Positions 31,484-36,397 of a stretch of DNA of 36,397 nt are shown here, one piece after another. This DNA comes from Streptomyces sp. Ncost-T10-10d (GTDB lineage: Bacteria; Actinomycetota; Actinomycetes; Streptomycetales; Streptomycetaceae), in the NCBI RefSeq assembly GCF_900091955.1, contig NZ_FMDF01000102.1, forward strand, positions 1 to 36,397, in the 5' to 3' direction. The notes under the pieces were generated by a model. It ran no database searches. It saw only the letters and a list, made by a program, of their open reading frames with translations, and had not been told where the DNA came from. Every line of letters starts with the position of its first letter. Position 1 is the stretch's first letter. Both the position numbers and the translations under genes were made by a program.

Positions 31484-32578
31484 TCAGGGCCTTCGGCCGA
31501 AGAACTCGACCTCGGCGACGGCCAGTCGACGGCCGGGACCCGCTCCATAGGTGGTGTCCGTCGTGAGGCGGGCCCTGACGATCTCCGAACCGCGAAGGTC
31601 GAAGGTCTGCTGACCTGGCTGGTCCTTGACCCTGATCTCCTTGCTGACCCGGCTTCCGTCGGCGGAGGTGAGCAGTACGGTGATCCTGGCCGGGCGGGCC
31701 TGGGTGAGGAACTCGTCCTTCTTGGCCGACGTACCGGAGAAGACGACCAGCTTCAGCACGCGTACCGGCTGCTCGAAGTCGCACTCCAGGTACTGGCCCA
31801 CCCCGGTGTCGGGACCTGCGGCCGAGGGCGCCCAGTAACGATTGTTGAAGCCGTCGAACGCCGCACCGGCCGGGTGGCCCGGAGCCCTGCTGGAGGCCCG
31901 GAACCGGGTGGGCGGCACCGCCTCCGGCGTCCCGGTCTCGTCCTTGGCGAAGCCGAACCAGCCGGAGACATGCGGCAGGGCGAACCAGACGCCGCACGCC
32001 ACCACGATCAGCACGATCGGAAGCGCAAGGCCGGGGCGGCGCCACAACCGACGCCGCGGCCGGGTACCGGCGGTGGGCGCCTGACGCGGTCGCCTTCGGA
32101 AGATCCGACGCCACCAGGGGGGCCTGACCTCGGGCGGCGGACCCGGGTCCAGGAGCAGTGCACAGCGGATGCACAGGGTGCGGTCCGGGGCGTTCTCCGT
32201 ACGGCAGTTGGGGCAGCGGACGAGTGGAGCGACAGGTGGACCCGGGGGTGTGTTCACGGGTCCCGGCGGTACGTCGGGCAGCGCCTCGGGCCCCGGCACC
32301 GACTCGTCGGGCTCGTCACCGGGGCGACGCGGGGCGGCCGCGGTGACGGGGGGTGGGGGCTGGGGTTGCGGCTGGGGCTGGGGCTGGGGTTGCGGCTGGG
32401 GTTGCGGCTGGGGTTGGGGTTGCGGCTGGGGCTGTGGTGATGGCTGAGGCACGGGGGCCGGGCCGACGGAGGACGCCGAGGAATCCCCATCCGCTCCCTC
32501 CCACTCCAGGAACGCCTGGCACGACGTACAGAACTGCGTCCCCGGCGTGTTGCTCTGCCCGCACGCCTCACAGATCAC
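31484..32578 (-). CDS. Zinc-ribbon / transmembrane / NADase-type glycan-binding (discoidin-like) protein, possible CIS membrane partner
   Basis: A 364-residue bitopic protein. An N-terminal zinc ribbon (Cys3, Cys6, Cys17, Cys20) is followed by a Pro-Gln repeat (~14 PQ units near 45-75), then a second zinc ribbon (CPNC...CIRC near 118-140). An Arg/Trp-rich juxtamembrane segment and one transmembrane helix (LALPIVLIVVACGVWFALP, ~190-210) precede an extracytoplasmic beta-sandwich of the NADase-type glycan-binding/F5-8C kind (FDGFNNRYWAP, YLECDFEQPVRVL, VAEVEFFGR). GTG 32578 follows GGAGGT. It overlaps the tail gene stop by 4 bp, so it is the last gene of the injection-system operon. From memory, Streptomyces CIS loci encode a membrane protein called CisA with a comparable layout; equivalence is unverified. 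Confidence 0.85.
   Translation of the reverse strand: MICEACGQSNTPGTQFCTSCQAFLEWEGADGDSSASSVGPAPVPQPSPQPQPQPQPQPQPQPQPQPQPQPQPQPPPPVTAAAPRRPGDEPDESVPGPEALPDVPPGPVNTPPGPPVAPLVRCPNCRTENAPDRTLCIRCALLLDPGPPPEVRPPWWRRIFRRRPRQAPTAGTRPRRRLWRRPGLALPIVLIVVACGVWFALPHVSGWFGFAKDETGTPEAVPPTRFRASSRAPGHPAGAAFDGFNNRYWAPSAAGPDTGVGQYLECDFEQPVRVLKLVVFSGTSAKKDEFLTQARPARITVLLTSADGSRVSKEIRVKDQPGQQTFDLRGSEIVRARLTTDTTYGAGPGRRLAVAEVEFFGRRP
32354..32440 (-). repeat. Pro-Gln codon repeat
   Basis: Short imperfect repeats of CTGGGG/TTGCGG on the plus strand encode the (PQ)n linker of the zinc-ribbon protein. Slippage here would change linker length by whole residues when 3- or 6-bp units are gained or lost. Confidence 0.8.
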
Positions 32579-33108
32579 GAGACCTCCAGGTCGAAGCCCA
32601 CATGCGCCGGTATCTCCATACGGATCAGCTCCTCCAGCCGCACCCGGTCGACCTGGTACGGCTGTGAGGCCCGGACCCGGACCGTCACCCACGGCCGTGG
32701 GCCGCCCGGGAACTGTGTGTGCGGCGTCGACGACCACGCCGTGCCGCCGCTCTCGACGATGTCCGGCTCGATCCCGGTCTCCAGGAACACCGCCTCCGCC
32801 AGCCCACGCCTGGTACCGCGCCTGCTGTGCCGCTCGACCGCGCCCTGTACCGCCGCGCGCCGCTGCTCGACCGGGTGGTCCGCGCGGGTGTCGACGGCCA
32901 CCCACTGGGCCAGCCAGGCCAGGAAGTCCTCCGGCGCGCTGCGGGGGTCGAGGTGGGCGGGCAGATTGTCGATCGAGAGCAGGACCGGGGCGAGTACGTC
33001 GTCGAGCGCCGCGAGGAACCGTTGCAGGAAGTCCTGCTCCAGATAGACCGCCGGGAGCTGCTCGATCAGCGGGTGCGGTGTCGGCAGGCCGGTCACGGCT
33101 GTGCGCAT
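32575..33108 (-). CDS. Phage tail protein I-like baseplate component (TIGR02242-type)
   Basis: A 177-residue structural protein of the contractile injection system baseplate wedge. The opening LIEQLPAVYLEQDFLQRFL followed by LDDVLAPVLLSIDNL and FLAWLAQWV is typical of the phage_tail_TIGR02242 domain. A C-terminal beta-rich part (PWVTVRVRA, IPAHVGFDLEVS) follows. ATG 33108 is 5 bp after the stop of the baseplate gene. It has been compared with Afp12-type proteins by position in related clusters, which is inference. Confidence 0.85.
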   Translation of the reverse strand: MRTAVTGLPTPHPLIEQLPAVYLEQDFLQRFLAALDDVLAPVLLSIDNLPAHLDPRSAPEDFLAWLAQWVAVDTRADHPVEQRRAAVQGAVERHSRRGTRRGLAEAVFLETGIEPDIVESGGTAWSSTPHTQFPGGPRPWVTVRVRASQPYQVDRVRLEELIRMEIPAHVGFDLEVS

Positions 33109-33113
33109 GGCGG

Positions 33114-35072
33114 TCAGGCCTCCCGTACCCGGAGCTGGTGCTCGTAGCTGAAGACCAGTGCGTGCCGGTCCAGAGCGATCTTGGTGGTGGGTTCGCCGCG
33201 CTGCCCGGTCACGGGGTCCGCGGGGAAGAGGCGTACGTCCTCCACCAGGTCCACCCCCGGCACCTGTTGCAGTACGGCGAACGCCTCGCCCGACTGGATC
33301 GGCCGGCCGAACGGCCAGCCCTCGCCGCCGGGTCCGCCGCTCAGCGGGTTGAAGTAGCTGTAGAGGGCTGCCAGCGCTTCCTCGCGCACCCGGTCCAGCA
33401 CGGCACCCCTGCGGGCCTGGACCGAGGCGACCACGGTGACCCCCTGGTAGTAGGGCGGTTCGACCACCAACCGGGCTCCGATGGGCCGACGTTCGTCCAG
33501 ATGGCCCGCGATCAGCGCGAGGGTGTGCTGCGGCGGGATGAGCTCGTTGAACTGGATGCGGCCCTGCTCGTCGCTGCGTCCGGCCGGTACGACGAGCAGC
33601 CGCACCCCGCCCGCCTCGACGTCCGAGTCCCCGCCGGCCGGAATGCACTGCACCCTGGACGCGTCGGGTGCGACCTCGCGGGCCAGCAGTTCGTAGTCGT
33701 GCGGTACGACGGCCCGGTGCAGGGTCCGCAGGGTCATCGGCCCGCGTACCCGTGCGCTGTCCACCGTCTCGCCGTCGACTCCGCCGAGCGCGGGGCGCCG
33801 GTTCTCCACCCGGGCCACGTACGGGATGGCGCTGCGCAGCACCCGGAGCGTGGAGCGGGCGACATTGCCGCGCAGTCCGCCGCCGGTGCGGTACGAACGC
33901 ACGCGTACGGTGGCGCCCTTCCGCGGTACCGCGCCGTAGTAGCGGATGGAGCCGTCCCGTTCCCGTACCGCCGGACCGAATTCGACCCGGCCCGAGTTGG
34001 GGTCGAGCGTGATGTGCCGGTCGTCGGGTCCGGAGTGCGCGAAGTCGTCGACGCGGGTCCACTCCGTACCCTGTGGTCCCCCCGCCGGATCCGCGACCTC
34101 GACGACGAAGTCGCCGGGCACCACCGGCGGGCGGCTCACCGTGAAGGTCTGTCCGGGTACGCCTTCGGCCGGGCCGAGCACCTCGTCGGTCACGGTCTCG
34201 GCATGGACCGCCCCGACGGTCGCGCCGATCGTGAACGCCGTGATCCGGCGCACCACCGGAGACGCCATATAGGTGGGCTGCCCGGGGGTGGCCTCCACCA
34301 GGCGGCAGCGCAGCCAGCCGCCGGTCCGGCGCACGACGACGGCCGGGGTATGTCCCTCGGGGAGGTGCAGGATCAGCTCTCCGGACCGGTTGAAGCCGCC
34401 GGTGTCGTCCTTCTCGACCTCGCAGACCGTCCAGGCACTGCCGTCCCATGCCTCCCAGAGCAGCGGCGGCCGCAGCGGATCCACGCCGACGCCCTCGACC
34501 GCGCAGTCCAGCCGCAGCACGACGACTCCGGACGGAACGGCGGCCGACAGGCCCACATAGAGGGCGTCGCCGGGCGCGGGCGTGGTGTCGAAGCAGGGGA
34601 CGGCCCGGCCGAGCGTGAGTTCCTCGGTACGGTCGACGGCGTCGCCGGACGTCGGCCAGGTGGCGAGATGGGCGAACTCGCAGGGCACGATGGACAGTTC
34701 ACGGCCGGTCGTGAACACGACCGCTTCCTCGGTCTCCGTACGGACGGTCGCGACCTCCGTACCGGCCCTTACCCGTACCGGTTCGGGCTGCGGTGCGGAG
34801 AGCCTGAACGTCACATCGGTGTGGGCGGCCGTGGGCGGGTGGAGCCGGACCCCGATCAGGTCGAGGAACGTCAGATAGCTCTTCTCCGGAACCCGGTTCA
34901 CCCGGTAGACGAGCTGGTCGACCATGGTCGCGAAGGCCTCGATGAGGGTCACGCCGGGGTCCGACACATTGTGGTCGGTCCACTCGGGGCAGCGCTGCTG
35001 GACGAGCCGTTTCGCCTCGTCGACCAGGCCCTGGAAGCGGCGGTCGTCCAGATGCGGACTGGGCAGCGTCAC
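33114..35072 (-). CDS. Putative baseplate assembly protein (gpJ/Afp11-like, TIGR02243-type)
   Basis: A 652-residue baseplate protein that joins wedges round the spike. The N terminus (LDDRRFQGLVDEAKRLVQQ, then HNVSDPGVTLIEAFATMVD and YRVNRVPEKSYL) is the hallmark of the putative baseplate assembly family. A middle beta-rich insertion and the gpJ-like C-terminal part follow (RTLHRAVVPHDYELLAREV, ALAALYSYFNPL). The GTG start overlaps the gp25 stop (GTGA), giving translational coupling. Length agrees with family members of about 640-680 residues. Confidence 0.92.
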   Translation of the reverse strand: MTLPSPHLDDRRFQGLVDEAKRLVQQRCPEWTDHNVSDPGVTLIEAFATMVDQLVYRVNRVPEKSYLTFLDLIGVRLHPPTAAHTDVTFRLSAPQPEPVRVRAGTEVATVRTETEEAVVFTTGRELSIVPCEFAHLATWPTSGDAVDRTEELTLGRAVPCFDTTPAPGDALYVGLSAAVPSGVVVLRLDCAVEGVGVDPLRPPLLWEAWDGSAWTVCEVEKDDTGGFNRSGELILHLPEGHTPAVVVRRTGGWLRCRLVEATPGQPTYMASPVVRRITAFTIGATVGAVHAETVTDEVLGPAEGVPGQTFTVSRPPVVPGDFVVEVADPAGGPQGTEWTRVDDFAHSGPDDRHITLDPNSGRVEFGPAVRERDGSIRYYGAVPRKGATVRVRSYRTGGGLRGNVARSTLRVLRSAIPYVARVENRRPALGGVDGETVDSARVRGPMTLRTLHRAVVPHDYELLAREVAPDASRVQCIPAGGDSDVEAGGVRLLVVPAGRSDEQGRIQFNELIPPQHTLALIAGHLDERRPIGARLVVEPPYYQGVTVVASVQARRGAVLDRVREEALAALYSYFNPLSGGPGGEGWPFGRPIQSGEAFAVLQQVPGVDLVEDVRLFPADPVTGQRGEPTTKIALDRHALVFSYEHQLRVREA

Positions 35073-35482
35073 GCGCCGTCCACCTCCTCGTGCTGCGGGA
35101 TCACATAGAACGGAAAGACCAGGTTCCGGGGGTCGTTGGCGCCCCGTACGGTGTAGCCGATGTCGATGTACAGGACTCCGTGGTCGACCTCGTCGAACCG
35201 GACGACGACCTCGGCGACCTCGATCCGGGGCTCCCACCGGTCCAGCGCCAGACGTACCTCGTACGCGAGCTGCCCGGCCGTGCCCGCGTCCGCCGGGGCG
35301 AACACGTAGTCGTTGATCGCGCAGCCGAACTCCGGGCGCATGGGCCGCTCGCCCGGCGACGTGGCCAGGATCAGCCGGATCGACTCCTCCAGCTCGTGCT
35401 CGCCGCGCACCAGGGCGATGGAACCGGTGGCGTCCGTACGCGGCGGGAAGGCCCAGCCCGCGCCGATGAACTGCTGACCCAT
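35069..35482 (-). CDS. GPW/gp25-family baseplate protein
   Basis: A 137-residue wedge protein. GWAFPPRTDATGSIALVRGE, EESIRLILATSPGERPMRPEFGC (here cited by its ends) and the closing RNLVFPFYVIPQHEEV are typical of gp25/lysozyme-like baseplate subunits that nucleate sheath assembly. ATG 35482 is preceded by GGAGG within the end of the PAAR gene region. It overlaps the baseplate gene by 4 bp. Confidence 0.93.
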   Translation of the reverse strand: MGQQFIGAGWAFPPRTDATGSIALVRGEHELEESIRLILATSPGERPMRPEFGCAINDYVFAPADAGTAGQLAYEVRLALDRWEPRIEVAEVVVRFDEVDHGVLYIDIGYTVRGANDPRNLVFPFYVIPQHEEVDGA

Positions 35483-35488
35483 GGATGC

Positions 35489-35782
35489 TCAGCCTCCGAT
35501 CAGCACCGTCGGGCAACCGGACACGACGGGCGATCCGCAGGCGGCCAGGTCCCCGACGCGTGCGGCGGGCTGCCCGCCGATCAGCACCGTGGTGCTGCCG
35601 GGCGGCGCGATCGCGGACGGCGGATGCACCGCGGGCGGCGGCATCGCGCACAGGTGCGGGGTGCCGACCGTGGCGGCGGGGAGGCCGCCGATGAGCACGG
35701 ACGGGACACCGGGCGGCCCGACCGTGCCGGGGTGTCCGGTGGGGTCGCCGACCCGTGCGGCTGCCGCCGCGGCTGCTGACAT
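35489..35782 (-). CDS. PAAR-domain spike tip protein
   Basis: A 97-residue protein that sharpens the VgrG spike. It has the repeated PAAR signatures ARVGDPTGHPG, VLIGGLPAATVGTP, TVLIGGQPAARVGD and the closing CPTVLIGG. An Ala-rich start precedes the domain. No effector extension is present, so it is a pure tip. ATG 35782; GAGAGG lies slightly far upstream. It lies between the spike and gp25 genes. Confidence 0.95.
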   Translation of the reverse strand: MSAAAAAAARVGDPTGHPGTVGPPGVPSVLIGGLPAATVGTPHLCAMPPPAVHPPSAIAPPGSTTVLIGGQPAARVGDLAACGSPVVSGCPTVLIGG

Positions 35783-35818
35783 GGAAGTCCGTTCCTCTCG
35801 CTCAGCGCGTCCGCGCCG

Positions 35819-36397
35819 TCAATTGATCTTCACCAGAGGTGCGTTGATGGCCAGGGAGCTGCCACCCTTGATGTCGGTCCGCTGTGTTCCGTTGACCGCG
35901 ACCTGGGCGCCCCGGACATCCACCGTGCCGCCGGTGGAGAGCTTGACCTCGCCGTTTCCGCCGTCGACCCGCACTCCGCTGCGGGACGTCAACGTGACGC
36001 TGTCGCCGCTCAGTTCGAGCGTTCCCTGCCCGCCGTCCAGCGCGACCCCGCGCGCCGCCTTGATGGACACCTGTTGCTTGGCCTCGATGTTCACGCTGCC
36101 GTCGCTGTTGATCACGATCACGGTGCCCCTGCGGTCGAGGTCGATCTTCAGTTTTCCGTCGCCGGTGAGCAGGCGTACGCCCTGCGGTCCGTTGGCGCCG
36201 TCCAGGAGCTCCAGCTGGTTCCCGCTCTTGGAGGCGATCGAGCGCCGGTTGACCGCACCGGTGGTCGGGTCGACCAGCTCACCCCCTGGGGCCGGCGTTG
36301 CTGCGGCTGAACCGGCGGGCGGCGCACCGGCGGACGGGGCGGCTGCGGCGCCCGGCCCGGACGCGCCACCAGCGCCCCCGCCCGGCCCGCCGCCACT
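35819..36397 (-). CDS. VgrG/gp5-like spike protein, C-terminal part (5' end outside the window)
   Basis: About 192 residues of the spike are visible. The reverse frame is open from the window edge: a Gly/Ala/Pro-rich linker, then TGAVNRRSIASKSGNQLELL. Next comes the gp5/VgrG beta-helix needle with repeating short strands (GDGKLKIDLD, GSVNIEAKQQVSIKAA, GQGTLELSGDSVTLTS, GEVKLSTGGTVDV) and the end NAPLVKIN. Such repeats build the triple-stranded needle that the PAAR protein caps. The OB-fold and N-terminal domains lie beyond 36397. Confidence 0.92.
   Translation of the reverse strand, partial: SGGGPGGGAGGASGPGAAAAPSAGAPPAGSAAATPAPGGELVDPTTGAVNRRSIASKSGNQLELLDGANGPQGVRLLTGDGKLKIDLDRRGTVIVINSDGSVNIEAKQQVSIKAARGVALDGGQGTLELSGDSVTLTSRSGVRVDGGNGEVKLSTGGTVDVRGAQVAVNGTQRTDIKGGSSLAINAPLVKIN

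Noticed and set aside
28387..31548. 1053-codon minus-strand ORF
   Set aside because: Shadow of the PucR and decarboxylase genes, both of which have clear domains on the plus strand.
32354..32440. Regular short repeats resembling a CRISPR or minisatellite
   Set aside because: They are in-frame Pro-Gln codons of a real gene with no spacers.

Overview
The window is high-GC actinobacterial DNA, almost certainly Streptomyces. The evidence is the strong third-position GC codon bias, the dnaX / SRP RNA / tRNA-Ser(GGA) junction at the left end, many GTG starts with 4-bp start/stop overlaps, and the families present (PucR, ArsR, SARP-free two-component systems, class I P450 chain, Streptomyces-type contractile injection system). 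No species can be named from the sequence alone.

Left end (1-1632): the 3'-truncated, minus-strand dnaX, the SRP RNA gene, and an intact tRNA-Ser(GGA) followed by a 20-bp-stem terminator. The 3' half of this tRNA is an integration site. It recurs as partial copies at 5242 and 13497, and a fourth copy at about 24.6 kb keeps only the flanking arm and terminator. The region from 1.5 to 24.7 kb therefore reads as tandem accretion of elements at one tRNA gene.

Segment 1 (1.6-5.3 kb) holds an N-terminally truncated tyrosine integrase and a translationally coupled pair. The first is a small helical protein; the second is an NB-ARC/TPR STAND protein. Both carry the same short motif (RSIAA..I..A.TGD), at the C terminus of the first and the N terminus of the second. 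This is the layout of bacterial NLR systems that signal through amyloid templating. The TPR array is broken by two single-base insertions and a decayed tail.

Segment 2 (5.3-13.6 kb) holds a hypothetical gene disrupted by an IS5-type remnant, then a NarL-type sensor kinase, an ArsR-type regulator and a convergent response regulator. These are followed by a 28-codon class III lanthipeptide-like precursor with a labionin motif but no synthetase in the window. A hairpin separates it from an FtsX-type permease, an MFS fragment and a MacB-type ATPase. Last is a secreted inhibitor-like gene inactivated by an 8-bp tandem duplication.

Segment 3 (13.6-24.7 kb) has an envelope theme. It holds a large secreted alpha/beta hydrolase behind four tandem 11-bp repeats, an AraC regulator, a UppS-type cis-prenyltransferase overlapping an MpaB/DUF2236 oxygenase with three EF-hands, a D-Ala-D-Ala carboxypeptidase with a possible RBS-sequestering hairpin, a VanJ-like membrane EEP phosphatase, and an OmpR/HK pair.

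Right part (24.7-36.4 kb): a mostly gene-free, partly AT-rich gap, then ferredoxin, ferredoxin reductase and cytochrome P450 (a complete class I electron-transfer chain). Next are a PucR regulator and a LysA-like PLP decarboxylase. Finally, on the minus strand, comes the distal end of a contractile injection system: VgrG-like spike (5'-truncated by the window), PAAR tip, gp25, baseplate protein, tail protein and a zinc-ribbon/transmembrane/NADase-type glycan-binding protein that may be its membrane partner. All functions are inferred from motifs; no database search was run.
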